DNA from: Campylobacteraceae bacterium
Lineage (GTDB): Bacteria > Campylobacterota > Campylobacteria > Campylobacterales > Sulfurovaceae
Assembly (NCBI GenBank): GCA_026995985.1
Contig: JALWNF010000033.1
Coordinates: forward strand, 1 to 7,447
DNA: 7,447 nucleotides
Direction of reading: 5' to 3'
A model generated the notes under the pieces. It was not told where the DNA came from and did no database searches. It saw only the letters and a program-made list of their open reading frames with translations. Below, in pieces: positions 1 through 6,944 of the stretch. How positions within the stretch are numbered: position 1 is the stretch's first letter; the number at the start of each line of letters is the position of its first letter. The translations under genes were made by a program, and so were the position numbers.

Positions 1-335
1 GCAGATGCGATATCAAAGGCTTGAACATTTTTAATGCCAAGTTTATCAGAGATAATACAAGCAGTTGCAGGCATATTAAAGTAATCAGGAGTTACAGTTG
101 CACAGACTACTAAGTCAATATCAGATACTTCTAAACCAGCTCTTTGAATAGCTATTTTAGAGGCTTTAGCTGCCATATCACTAGTATTTTCACCTTTAGC
201 AGCAATTCGTCGTTCAGATATACCTGTACGTTTTAAAATCCACTCATCACTAGTGTCGACCATCTTCTCTAGGTCTGCATTACTTAATACTTTAGATGGG
301 ACATAAGCCCCAATAGAATGAAATTTTGCGTACAT
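1..335 (-). CDS. fabH: beta-ketoacyl-ACP synthase III (FabH), partial, N-terminal 111 residues
   Basis: FabH condenses acetyl-CoA with malonyl-ACP and so starts type II fatty acid synthesis in the cytoplasm. The visible protein begins [19 protein letters not shown] and continues with family blocks: [15 protein letters not shown] (about residues 19-33), [10 protein letters not shown] (36-45) and a core strand [12 protein letters not shown] (74-85). It ends in AFDIAS, two residues before the expected catalytic cysteine of the A-A/S-A-C-A-G-F motif, so the active site is outside the window. The start is the ATG at 335-333, with a TAAGGT ribosome site at 341-346. It is the last visible gene of the ndk-DUF177-rpmF-plsX-fabH run, 28 nt after the plsX stop, in the order also known from Helicobacter, Campylobacter and (for yceD-rpmF-plsX-fabH) E. 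coli. It is truncated by the window edge only; nothing suggests a broken gene. Confidence 0.96.
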   Translation of the reverse strand, partial: MYAKFHSIGAYVPSKVLSNADLEKMVDTSDEWILKRTGISERRIAAKGENTSDMAAKASKIAIQRAGLEVSDIDLVVCATVTPDYFNMPATACIISDKLGIKNVQAFDIAS

Positions 336-363
336 TGTCTACCTTAAATATTAGTTCTAATAG

Positions 364-1347
364 TTATTTTTTAGTAAGTAGCTCTTCAATGGCATTATTA
401 ACACCCGAATCACTATAGGCTATGGCTTGAAAAATTGCATTTTTAATTGCCTTAGCGTTACTTTTACCGTGCGATATAATAGCACAACCTTTAACTCCAA
501 GTAAAGGGGCACCACCATATTCTGCATAATCTACCTTCTCTTTGAGTTTTCTAAACACTTTTTTCTTCATAAGAAAAGCACCAATTTTTGCTGGAATTGA
601 CCTTTTAATATGTGTTTTCATAAGTGTAAAGACAGTAGAGACAACACCCTCACTTGCTTTAAGGACAATATTTCCTGTATATCCATCACAAACCACCACA
701 TCTACAGAAGCATTAAAAATATCTGACCCCTCAACATTACCTTGAAAACCAGGAACATCTTTCATAAGTTTAAATGCCTCTTTAGTTAAAGCATTTCCTT
801 TAGAGTCCTCTTCACCATTTGAGAGAAGCCCTACTCTAGGTCTAGATAGACCAAGTACCTTTTGTGCATAGACTTCACCCATAATAGCAAACTCATAAAG
901 GTTTTGTGGAGTACAGTCAGTTACTGCTCCTACATCTAAAAGTAGTGTTTTAGAGGCTATAGTTGGCATAATAGTAGCCAATGCAGGTTTAGAGATACCA
1001 GGTAGACGACCTATTCTAAGTGTTGCTAAGGTCATAGTTGCACCCGAGTGTCCAGCTGAGACTACTGCATCTGCTTTTCCATTACGTACTAGCTCCACTG
1101 CTTTATATATAGAGGACTCTTTTCTCTTCAAAGCATGTGTTGCTTGGTCTGACATAGCAATAACATCAGAAGAGTTAACAATCTCTACTTTATCAAGATA
1201 AAACTCTGGTAAAAATGAACTAATCTGTTCTTGGTCTCCTACAAGTATAGGAAAGAATCTCTTTTCATCAAGTGCATCAACTACACCCTCTATAATAGGT
1301 TCAGGACCAAAGTCCCCACCCATTGCATCAATAGCAATTCTAATCAT
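364..1347 (-). CDS. plsX: phosphate acyltransferase PlsX
   Basis: PlsX converts acyl-ACP to acyl-phosphate, the acyl donor for PlsY in phosphatidic acid synthesis; it is a peripheral membrane enzyme. The 327-residue product has the usual family length and the expected blocks: IAIDAMGGD (4-12), VVSAGHSGATM (95-105), LLLDVGA (135-141), GLLSNGEEDSKGN (173-185), GSDIF (207-211), VCDGYTGNIVLK (219-230) and EYGGAPLLGVKG (276-287). The start is the ATG at 1347-1345, giving the canonical MIRIAIDAMGG. It lies only 9 nt after the rpmF stop and has just a weak ribosome site (GTAAG), so translational coupling to rpmF is likely (inference). One oddity is valine at residue 142 in GAVTDC, where relatives usually have asparagine (GANTDC or GANVD). 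Function is not in doubt. Confidence 0.97.
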   Translation of the reverse strand: MIRIAIDAMGGDFGPEPIIEGVVDALDEKRFFPILVGDQEQISSFLPEFYLDKVEIVNSSDVIAMSDQATHALKRKESSIYKAVELVRNGKADAVVSAGHSGATMTLATLRIGRLPGISKPALATIMPTIASKTLLLDVGAVTDCTPQNLYEFAIMGEVYAQKVLGLSRPRVGLLSNGEEDSKGNALTKEAFKLMKDVPGFQGNVEGSDIFNASVDVVVCDGYTGNIVLKASEGVVSTVFTLMKTHIKRSIPAKIGAFLMKKKVFRKLKEKVDYAEYGGAPLLGVKGCAIISHGKSNAKAIKNAIFQAIAYSDSGVNNAIEELLTKK

Positions 1348-1356
1348 CAGAACTAC

Positions 1357-1518
1357 TTACGCTTTTGTTGTATTGTATTCACCAGTTGTCATATTCATAT
1401 GGTGAGGCATTCTCCATGTACCATCTGCATCTTTTACAGGTCTTGGTAGTGTTAACTTGTAGTGTGTTCTTCTCTTTGCTGCTCTTGTTTTAGAAACACG
1501 TCTCTTAGGTACTGCCAT
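1357..1518 (-). CDS. rpmF: 50S ribosomal protein L32 (zinc-free form)
   Basis: L32 is a small basic protein of the large ribosomal subunit. The 53-residue product starts [20 protein letters not shown], the hallmark N-terminus of the family, and continues [20 protein letters not shown] before ending [13 protein letters not shown]. It contains no cysteine, so the CxxC...C zinc ribbon seen in many L32 proteins is absent; Campylobacter L32 also lacks it and ends near TTGEY, so this copy carries about five extra C-terminal residues. The start is the ATG at 1518-1516 with a clear AAGGAA site at 1525-1530. It sits 24 nt after the DUF177 gene and 9 nt before plsX, the conserved order DUF177-rpmF-plsX-fabH. 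Confidence 0.97.
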   Translation of the reverse strand: MAVPKRRVSKTRAAKRRTHYKLTLPRPVKDADGTWRMPHHMNMTTGEYNTTKA

Positions 1519-1542
1519 AATTAATTCCTTTTATATGTTAAT

Positions 1543-1917
1543 TTAAAATTCTTGTTCAAATTCAGACTCATCATCACTACACTTTTGGCAGTAGTGATAT
1601 GAGTTTTCAACAGAAGCAATCTCACTTTGGACAATAAAGTCCAAATCTACTACTCCATCGACAAATTCGATTATATCTAAATCATCTTCAGTCTCAATGA
1701 CCTCATCACTTAAAGTTAAGCAAAGTGGGGATTTCATATCGTGTTGATACTCCTTACCACATCTATCACAATAGAGCTCTATGTTGCCCTCTAGCTCTCC
1801 TTCAAGTTTTACTAGATGATAACCACTCTTAACCAATGTACCCTCTAAAGTAATACCTGAAATAGTTAGCTTAAAAGGTTTTTTGGTTGAACCAATTTTA
1901 TTAAAAACTATTTTCAT
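1543..1917 (-). CDS. DUF177 / YceD-family protein with paired CxxC motifs
   Basis: This 124-residue acidic protein is recognised as DUF177 (YceD family) from its central signature IELYCDRCGKEY (about 46-57) and from its position directly before rpmF. YceD homologues are linked to 23S rRNA accumulation or processing and ribosome assembly; the exact biochemical role is not settled. Two cysteine pairs are visible, C50-DR-C53 and C110-QK-C113 near the C-terminus, which could together bind one zinc ion (inference). The region between them is rich in Asp and Glu, and the tail DDESEFEQEF is strongly acidic. The ATG at 1917-1915 lies 12 nt after the ndk stop and has no recognisable Shine-Dalgarno sequence (the spacer is CTATTAAAAACT), so translation probably depends on ribosomes finishing ndk. 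Family call is firm, function only from family knowledge. Confidence 0.88.
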   Translation of the reverse strand: MKIVFNKIGSTKKPFKLTISGITLEGTLVKSGYHLVKLEGELEGNIELYCDRCGKEYQHDMKSPLCLTLSDEVIETEDDLDIIEFVDGVVDLDFIVQSEIASVENSYHYCQKCSDDESEFEQEF

Positions 1918-1929
1918 AGTTTTTAATAG

Positions 1930-2343
1930 TTATAAAATCTCTCTTTTTGCAAAGAAGAAATTAATCTCGTTAACTGCATTCTCAAGAGAGTCAGAACCAT
2001 GAACAGCATTAGCATCAATACTCTGAGCAAAATCTGCTCTAATAGTACCAGGTTCTGCTTCAGCAGGATTTGTAGCTCCCATTAAATCTCTATTTTTCTT
2101 TACCGCATTTTCACCTTCGAGTACACTCACAACAACAGGACCAGAAATCATAAACTCAACTAAGTCATTAAAGAAAGGTCGCTGAGCATGAATAGCATAA
2201 AACTCTTGGGCATCTGCTTTTGAAAGTTGAATTTTTTTAGTTGCTGCAACTCTTAAACCTGCTGCTTCAAATCTAGCAAGAATCTGACCTACTACATTTT
2301 TAGCAACTGCATCTGGTTTTATGATTGATAATGTTTGTTCCAC
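1930..2343 (-). CDS. ndk: nucleoside diphosphate kinase
   Basis: Ndk transfers the gamma-phosphate of ATP to other NDPs through a phosphohistidine and keeps the NTP and dNTP pools balanced. The 137-residue protein has the standard length and motifs: [13 protein letters not shown] (4-16), the substrate-site block [16 protein letters not shown] (55-70), [17 protein letters not shown] (89-105) and the active-site NAVHGSDS with the catalytic histidine at residue 115. The start codon is GTG at 2343-2341: GGAG at 2351-2354 lies 7 nt upstream, and the only nearby ATG (2356-2354) is out of frame. The gene opens the downstream run with DUF177, rpmF, plsX and fabH and is preceded by a 145-base gap holding a probable promoter. 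Relatives have the same ndk-DUF177-rpmF-plsX-fabH order. Confidence 0.97.
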   Translation of the reverse strand: MEQTLSIIKPDAVAKNVVGQILARFEAAGLRVAATKKIQLSKADAQEFYAIHAQRPFFNDLVEFMISGPVVVSVLEGENAVKKNRDLMGATNPAEAEPGTIRADFAQSIDANAVHGSDSLENAVNEINFFFAKREIL

Positions 2344-2350
2344 GTTTTTG

Positions 2351-2354
2351 CTCC
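2351..2354 (-). promoter_or_regulatory. ribosome binding site deciding the GTG start of ndk
   Basis: On the minus strand GGAG is followed by 7 nt and then GTG GAA CAA, which opens the conserved [11 protein letters not shown] reading frame. The ATG that overlaps this site is in another frame and would not give Ndk. The site therefore supports the GTG start. Confidence 0.75.
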
Positions 2355-2357
2355 ATA

Positions 2358-2372
2358 AGCTTAAAATAAGCT
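2358..2372 (-). repeat. small inverted repeat in the ndk leader
   Basis: The sequence AGCTTA-3 nt-TAAGCT forms a perfect 6-bp stem with a 3-base loop. It lies only three bases upstream of the ndk GGAG site and within the leader predicted from the -10 box at 2395-2400. It could fold in the mRNA and affect ribosome access, but it is short and AT-rich, so it may be chance. Confidence 0.35.
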
Positions 2373-2394
2373 CTACTAAAATATTTGAGTTGGA

Positions 2395-2403
2395 ATTATA
2401 TCA
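2395..2403 (-). promoter_or_regulatory. putative sigma-70 extended -10 promoter for the ndk-fabH block
   Basis: The minus strand reads TGATATAAT, a perfect TATAAT (2395-2400) with an extended -10 TG. No good TTGACA lies 17 bases upstream, which is normal for Campylobacterota housekeeping promoters. It would give a leader of about 45 nt before the ndk GTG. It lies in the 145-base gap between fdxA and ndk, so ndk and the genes after it can be transcribed independently of the genes upstream. Confidence 0.6.
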
Positions 2404-2449
2404 GAATGTTATTAAAGAAAGATTGATTTTAATGGAGTTTTATAAGAAG

Positions 2450-2478
2450 TTACAAAGTATGCAAAACATACTTTGTAA
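2450..2478 (-). terminator. perfect 12-bp inverted repeat after fdxA, possible terminator or operator
   Basis: The left arm TTACAAAGTATG (2450-2461), a 5-base loop (2462-2466) and the right arm CATACTTTGTAA (2467-2478) pair perfectly. It begins 10 nt after the ferredoxin stop codon, a typical terminator position. The following minus-strand bases, CTTCTTATAAAA, form only a weak U-tract and the stem is AT-rich, so termination may be partial. It could instead stabilise the 3' end of the fdxA mRNA, or be a protein-binding dyad about 50 bp upstream of the ndk -10 box. Confidence 0.55.
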
Positions 2479-2488
2479 TAGGTAAAAA

Positions 2489-2764
2489 TTAGTCTTCAAC
2501 TACCTCTGTACCTGGCTCACCTCTATCTTCACGAAGAGTCTGACCCTCTTTTGGTTCAGCCCATACAATACACTCTTCAGTTGGACAAGCTTCAGCACAT
2601 GCTGGAACATCAAAGTAACCTACACACTCAACACATTTATCTTCGTATACATAGTAAATCTCTTCACCTGTTGGATTATCATCCTCATCTACAATTGCTT
2701 CTGTTGGACACTCATCAATACATGCTGCACAACAAATACAAGTATCTAAAATTTTTACTGCCAT
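2489..2764 (-). CDS. fdxA: 2[4Fe-4S] ferredoxin (Allochromatium-type)
   Basis: This is a small soluble electron carrier of 91 residues, very acidic, starting MAVKILDTCICCAACIDECP. Cluster ligands are visible as C9-x2-C12-x2-C15-x3-C19-P and C44-x2-C47-x8-C56-x3-C60-P. The 8-residue insertion between C47 and C56 and the C-terminal extension are typical of the 2[4Fe-4S] 'Alvin' ferredoxins, whose clusters have very low and unequal potentials. C11 and C65 are additional cysteines. An ATG 6 nt further upstream (2770) is in frame, but it directly abuts the AAAGGA ribosome site, whereas the ATG at 2764 has a 6-nt spacing and gives the MAVKI start known in Campylobacter FdxA; I chose 2764. It appears monocistronic, with its own promoter before it and an inverted repeat after it. 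In Campylobacter FdxA also neighbours ndk. Likely partners are oxidoreductases such as 2-oxoacid:ferredoxin enzymes (inference from family). Confidence 0.94.
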   Translation of the reverse strand: MAVKILDTCICCAACIDECPTEAIVDEDDNPTGEEIYYVYEDKCVECVGYFDVPACAEACPTEECIVWAEPKEGQTLREDRGEPGTEVVED

Positions 2765-2770
2765 TTTCAT

Positions 2771-2776
2771 TCCTTT
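2771..2776 (-). promoter_or_regulatory. ribosome binding site deciding the fdxA start
   Basis: The minus strand carries AAAGGA immediately before one ATG (2770-2768) and 6 nt before a second in-frame ATG (2764-2762). Zero spacing is unfavourable and 6 nt is good, so the second ATG is the likely start. Confidence 0.75.
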
Positions 2777-2792
2777 ATTTTAAAGATACCAA

Positions 2793-2801
2793 ACTATAGC
2801 A
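2793..2801 (-). promoter_or_regulatory. putative extended -10 promoter for fdxA
   Basis: The minus strand reads TTTTGCTATAGT, that is a TATAGT hexamer at 2793-2798 with an extended TG and a T-rich run just upstream, as is common in Campylobacterota housekeeping promoters. No convincing -35 box is seen. It lies in the 83-base gap between metK and fdxA, about 30 bases upstream of the fdxA start. I saw no strong terminator for metK in that gap, so read-through from the upstream genes is also possible. Confidence 0.55.
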
Positions 2802-2847
2802 AAACTACTTTAAATAACCCTTTAATAAATCTAATTAATTTGACTAT

Positions 2848-4005
2848 TTACATAGATAAGTAGCTTTTTATATCATCTACACGTTTCGTTTCTTCCCACT
2901 TAAACCCCATATCCTCTCGTCCAAAATGACCATAGGAGGCAGTTTGTCTATATATAGGTTTTAGTAGTTCTAACTCTTTAATAATTCCTACTGGGGATAG
3001 GTCAAAAAGCTCCTTAATACAAGCTTCTATCTTCTTCTCTTCTATAGAGCTTGTTCCATGCGTATCTACCATTACAGATACAGGGTCAACCACACCAATA
3101 GCATAAGCAATCTGAATAGTTAATCTACTAGCAACACCAGATGCTACTAAATTTTTTGCTATATATCGTGCCATATAAGCTGCTGAACGGTCAACTTTAG
3201 TTGGATCTTTACCTGAAAATGCCCCTCCACCATGAGGACAAGAGCCTCCATAGGTATCAACAATAATCTTTCGACCTGTAAGTCCTGCATCTCCTTGAGG
3301 TCCACCAATTACAAAACGACCTGTTGGATTAATATGGTAAGTAGTTTCATCTGTAAGTAACTCTTTAGAAATAACCTCTTTTATCACCTCTGTCATAATA
3401 GCATCTCTTAAAATATCATTACTAACCTCTTCACTATGTTGAGTAGAGATAACAACTGTATTGACAGATATGGGTTTACCATCTACATACTTTACACTCA
3501 CCTGTGCCTTTCCATCTGGTCTTAAGAAAGGAAGAGTGCCATTTTTCCTTACCTCTGCTAGTTTTGCAGTCAATTTGTGAGCTAATGAAATAGGTAGAGG
3601 CATTAACTCAGGGGTTTCATTACAAGCATAACCAAACATCAACCCTTGGTCACCTGCTCCAATCTCTCCTGAACTTTGGTCTACCCCTTGGTTGATGTCA
3701 GGACTTTGCTCTCCAATGCCATTTAGAACCCCTGCTGAACGGTAGTCAAACCCAAAAGAGGCATCAGTATAGCCTATTTGTCGTATTACATCTCTTGCAA
3801 TCTCCTGCATGGGTGCATATGTTTCAGTCTTTAACTCACCTGTAATAATACAAAAACCATTTGAAAGAAGTGTCTCACAAGCTACCCTTGCATTTGGGTC
3901 ACGCTCAATAATATAATCTAAAATTGCATCTGAAATCTGGTCAGCCATCTTATCTGGATGACCCTCTGTTACAGATTCAGAGGTAAAGATATACTCTTTT
4001 GACAT
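2848..4005 (-). CDS. metK: S-adenosylmethionine synthetase
   Basis: MetK makes S-adenosylmethionine from methionine and ATP, releasing phosphate and diphosphate; it is cytoplasmic and usually a tetramer. The 385-residue product has the normal bacterial length. Visible signatures are [20 protein letters not shown] (11-30, ATP and metal site), [16 protein letters not shown] (116-131), [20 protein letters not shown] (227-246) and the P-loop-like [17 protein letters not shown] (259-275). The ATG at 4005-4003 follows directly on the dxs TAG stop with no gap, and the ribosome site GAAGGA lies inside the end of dxs, so the two are probably translationally coupled. No S-adenosylmethionine riboswitch-like leader is possible here because metK is internal to the run. 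In Helicobacter pylori metK is next to ndk; here only fdxA separates them. Confidence 0.98.
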   Translation of the reverse strand: MSKEYIFTSESVTEGHPDKMADQISDAILDYIIERDPNARVACETLLSNGFCIITGELKTETYAPMQEIARDVIRQIGYTDASFGFDYRSAGVLNGIGEQSPDINQGVDQSSGEIGAGDQGLMFGYACNETPELMPLPISLAHKLTAKLAEVRKNGTLPFLRPDGKAQVSVKYVDGKPISVNTVVISTQHSEEVSNDILRDAIMTEVIKEVISKELLTDETTYHINPTGRFVIGGPQGDAGLTGRKIIVDTYGGSCPHGGGAFSGKDPTKVDRSAAYMARYIAKNLVASGVASRLTIQIAYAIGVVDPVSVMVDTHGTSSIEEKKIEACIKELFDLSPVGIIKELELLKPIYRQTASYGHFGREDMGFKWEETKRVDDIKSYLSM

Positions 4006-5841
4006 CTACAATTTTCCTTCTATCTTTTTTGCTAACTGTTCAGGCAAAATACCCAAAGACTCCTCAACTAATTTTGTATTGCCATGGGTAATAAAGCTAT
4101 CCTCATACTCAAAACTCTCTAAAGTAATATCTGAAATCTTCTCTTCATTTAAAAACTCTAAAATAGCTGAACCAACTCCACCCATTTTAGCAGAGTCTGA
4201 AAAGATATACCACTGCTTATGAGTTTGAGCTAGTTGAGCTAGTCTTTTCCTATCTAAAGGCTTAACAAAACGTAAATCTAAGACTGTAGGATTAGCCTCC
4301 ATAAGTTTAGCTGTCTCTTCAGCCCTACCTACACCATTGCCATAACCAATAAACAGAATATCTCTACCCTCTTCTACAATACATGACTCCCCAAGCTTAA
4401 AAGGGGTTGCATCTCTATTTTGAGAGATAAATGCTCCTCTTGGGTATCTAAATGCACAAGGAGTTGGAAAATCTTTTGCAAAGTCCATAGCTAACTTCAT
4501 AGTTGTATCGCTAGATGGAGCAAAAAGAGTCATATTTGGAATAGCTCTTAAGTAAGATATATCAAAGGCACCCTGGTGTGTCTCTCCATCTTCACCTACT
4601 ATTCCAGCTCTATCAATGGCAAAAGCAACTCCCAAATTCATAAGGCAAATATCGTGTATGAGTTGGTCATAGCCTCGTTGTAAAAAGGTAGAGTAGATAG
4701 CACAAAATGGTTTAAAACCCTCTTTAGCTAAAGGTCCCATAGAGGTTACAGCATGTTGCTCTGCAATAGCAACGTCCCAAAATCTATCTGGATACTTCTC
4801 TATAGCCTTAGAGAGCCCTGTTCCACTAGGCATAGCTGCCGTTACACCTACTACCTTATCATCTCTATCTGCTAACTCAACTAAAGTCTCTGAAAAGATA
4901 GCTGTAGCAGTTTTTTGAGCAGACTTTTTTAGTGACTCTCCTGTAGCTATATCAAAAGCACCAACTCCATGCCAATGCTCTTTGTCTGAACCTGCCCCTT
5001 CTGCTACCTCATACCCTTTACCTTTTGTTGTTTGTGCATGAATAATCACAGGACGTTTTAAATCTTTTGCTAACTTTAGTGTCTCTACTAAAGAGCCTAT
5101 ATCATGACCATCAATAGGACCAATATACTCTAAACCAAGCTCTTCAAAAAGAATTCCAGGAGTAATAAGATGAAAAGACTCCTCAAGACGTTTTGCAAGA
5201 TATGTTGCACTATCTGGAAGTGCCTCTAACATCTCTTTTGTTTTAGCTTTAAACTTCTGATAAAATGGAGATGCCATCTTTTGAGAGAGTATTCTACTCA
5301 AAGCCCCAATAGGTGAAGCTATACTCATCTCATTATCATTTAAGATAATAATAGCCGGGTATTTTCTGTCTCCCAACTCATTCATCGCCTCATATACCAT
5401 TCCAGCTGACATTGAGCCATCACCTACTAAAGCTATAGGTATTCGCCTCCCCTCTTCTCCTCTTAGTGCAATCGCTTTAGCAGCCCCTGTTGCAATAGAG
5501 ATTGATGTAGAGGAGTGACCTGCCATATAGTAATCACTATCTGACTCTTTTGGTTTTGTATAGCCACTCAATCCACCAAATTGTCTCAATGTATCAAAGC
5601 TATCCCATCTATTGGTAACCAACTTATGTGCATAGGCTTGATGAGATACATCAAAGATAAATGGGTTCTCTTTAGCATCAAAAACTGCATGCATCGCTAC
5701 AATAATATCTGTAGCTCCCAAAGTAGAGCTCAGATGCCCTCCATTTTTACTTACAGTCTCTAAAATTTTTTGGCGTACCTGATTAGCAATCTCCTCTAGC
5801 TCTTTTATACTCTTTGTCTTTAAGTCACCAAATCTACTCAT
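4006..5841 (-). CDS. dxs: 1-deoxy-D-xylulose-5-phosphate synthase
   Basis: Dxs condenses pyruvate and glyceraldehyde 3-phosphate to DXP using thiamine diphosphate; DXP feeds the MEP isoprenoid pathway and also thiamine and pyridoxal phosphate synthesis. The 611-residue protein is full length for the family. Key blocks are GGHLSSTLG (H36), [10 protein letters not shown] (64-73), [10 protein letters not shown] (106-115), the thiamine diphosphate motif from GDGS (140-143) to LNDN (167-170), DGHD (244-247), [11 protein letters not shown] (271-281), [10 protein letters not shown] (357-366, catalytic glutamate E361) and [17 protein letters not shown] (416-432). The ATG at 5841-5839 overlaps the hisC stop by four bases (ATGA) and is preceded by a strong AAGAGGAG site (5848-5855). 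In Campylobacter and Helicobacter dxs follows fliF-fliG-fliH and precedes lepA; here it follows hisC and precedes metK. Confidence 0.98.
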   Translation of the reverse strand: MSRFGDLKTKSIKELEEIANQVRQKILETVSKNGGHLSSTLGATDIIVAMHAVFDAKENPFIFDVSHQAYAHKLVTNRWDSFDTLRQFGGLSGYTKPKESDSDYYMAGHSSTSISIATGAAKAIALRGEEGRRIPIALVGDGSMSAGMVYEAMNELGDRKYPAIIILNDNEMSIASPIGALSRILSQKMASPFYQKFKAKTKEMLEALPDSATYLAKRLEESFHLITPGILFEELGLEYIGPIDGHDIGSLVETLKLAKDLKRPVIIHAQTTKGKGYEVAEGAGSDKEHWHGVGAFDIATGESLKKSAQKTATAIFSETLVELADRDDKVVGVTAAMPSGTGLSKAIEKYPDRFWDVAIAEQHAVTSMGPLAKEGFKPFCAIYSTFLQRGYDQLIHDICLMNLGVAFAIDRAGIVGEDGETHQGAFDISYLRAIPNMTLFAPSSDTTMKLAMDFAKDFPTPCAFRYPRGAFISQNRDATPFKLGESCIVEEGRDILFIGYGNGVGRAEETAKLMEANPTVLDLRFVKPLDRKRLAQLAQTHKQWYIFSDSAKMGGVGSAILEFLNEEKISDITLESFEYEDSFITHGNTKLVEESLGILPEQLAKKIEGKL

Positions 5842-6932
5842 GCTAAACTCCTCTTTAAGACCTCAAAGAGTCTATCGTTCTGTTTTGGTGTTCCAATAGT
5901 AATTCGCACTGCATTCATCTTATATGAGGCTAAATTACGAACAATGACCCCCTCTCTTAGTAGCTTATCTGAAATCTCTGTTGAATCAATAGAGTCATCA
6001 AATAGGTAGGTAATAAAGTTTGTATAGCTATCGATATAGTCAAGCCTATGCTCTTTAGCAAACTCCTCATAACGTTTTATCTCTTGGGTGTGTAGTGCTA
6101 TTGACTCTTTTACAAACTCTTCATCTTTTGTTGCTTCAATTGATGCTACTAAAGATAGTGTAGTAATATTAAATGGTGGTCTCATCTTATAGAGTTGTTC
6201 TATAAGCTCTCTATTTGCAATCCCATATCCTACTCTCATACCACCTAATCCATAGGCTTTTGAGAATGTTCCAAGATAGATAACATTGGAAAACTCAATA
6301 ATATCTTTTGGCTCAATTTTATACTTCTCATCTTTTGCCGCTGCATACTCCATATATGCCCCATCAACTACCACCAAACTCTCTTTTGAGACAGCATTAA
6401 TAATAGCCAATACTTCCTCTTTACTTGTGGCATCTCCAGTTGGATTATTGGGAGTACAAATATATACAATTTTAGGTTTATATTCATTGTAAGCTTCTAT
6501 AAACTCAGAGACAATATGTCTATATGATGGAGTTCTAACTATCTTAGCTCCCATCTGTTTAGCATAAATCTCATACATTGCAAAAGTTACCTGTGACATT
6601 AGTACAGTATCATCTGAAGTTAACAAAGCCCGAGCTATAAACTCTAACACTTGGTCAGAACCAGCACCAATAATAATATTGTTATCTCCTACATCAAACT
6701 TTTTTGAGAGAGCCTCTTTTAATTCAAACATCGAATCATCTGGATAGAGATATGCCCTATGGGCACTATCTGCAATTGCTTTAGCCACTTTAGGGCTACA
6801 CCCTTTTGGATTCTCATTTGATGCTAGTTTTACTACATCTTTAGGCTCAATCCCAAATTCACGAACAACTAGTTCTATAGGCTTTCCTGCTTCATAAGTT
6901 TTTATCTCTTTTAGAGCTTCATTAAACTTCAT
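5838..6932 (-). CDS. hisC: histidinol-phosphate aminotransferase (class II PLP aminotransferase)
   Basis: HisC exchanges an amino group between glutamate and imidazole-acetol phosphate in histidine synthesis. The 364-residue product has the family length and fold signatures: [13 protein letters not shown] (35-47), YPDD (63-66), [10 protein letters not shown] (89-98), CTPNNPTGD (159-167), the pyridoxal-ring aspartate D190 in [10 protein letters not shown], the Schiff-base lysine K225 in [17 protein letters not shown], and the C-terminal VRITIGT (342-348). The start ATG at 6932-6930 has GGAG just upstream and lies 12 nt after the pheA stop. Adjacency to pheA suggests it may also aminate phenylpyruvate or related aromatic 2-oxo acids, a known promiscuity of HisC-type enzymes; that is inference. 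Its stop overlaps the dxs start. Confidence 0.94.
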   Translation of the reverse strand: MKFNEALKEIKTYEAGKPIELVVREFGIEPKDVVKLASNENPKGCSPKVAKAIADSAHRAYLYPDDSMFELKEALSKKFDVGDNNIIIGAGSDQVLEFIARALLTSDDTVLMSQVTFAMYEIYAKQMGAKIVRTPSYRHIVSEFIEAYNEYKPKIVYICTPNNPTGDATSKEEVLAIINAVSKESLVVVDGAYMEYAAAKDEKYKIEPKDIIEFSNVIYLGTFSKAYGLGGMRVGYGIANRELIEQLYKMRPPFNITTLSLVASIEATKDEEFVKESIALHTQEIKRYEEFAKEHRLDYIDSYTNFITYLFDDSIDSTEISDKLLREGVIVRNLASYKMNAVRITIGTPKQNDRLFEVLKRSLA

Positions 6933-6944
6933 TATATCTCCTTA

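Noticed and set aside
542..745. Plus-strand open frame inside plsX
   Set aside because: It is the antisense shadow of conserved plsX codons, its product has no recognisable features, and no ribosome site or promoter precedes it.
1231..1449. Plus-strand open frame spanning the plsX start and rpmF
   Set aside because: It overlaps two well-supported genes on the opposite strand and has no family signature; cysteine and histidine richness comes from the reverse of other codons.
2551..2799. Plus-strand open frame opposite fdxA with Leu/His/Gln-rich product
   Set aside because: The odd composition is simply the reverse complement of the acidic, cysteine-rich ferredoxin codons; the ferredoxin has all its cluster ligands and a proper ribosome site.
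2765..2847. S-adenosylmethionine riboswitch or a terminator in the metK-fdxA gap
   Set aside because: The gap is downstream of metK and only 83 bases of mostly A/T; the short palindromes (AATTAATT and similar) are too weak for a structured RNA or a convincing terminator.
5581..5763. Plus-strand open frame inside dxs
   Set aside because: Antisense to conserved N-terminal dxs blocks, with no independent coding evidence.
6286..6492. Plus-strand open frame inside hisC, with hydrophobic stretches resembling a membrane peptide
   Set aside because: The hydrophobicity arises from the antisense of hisC core codons; no start signal is visible.
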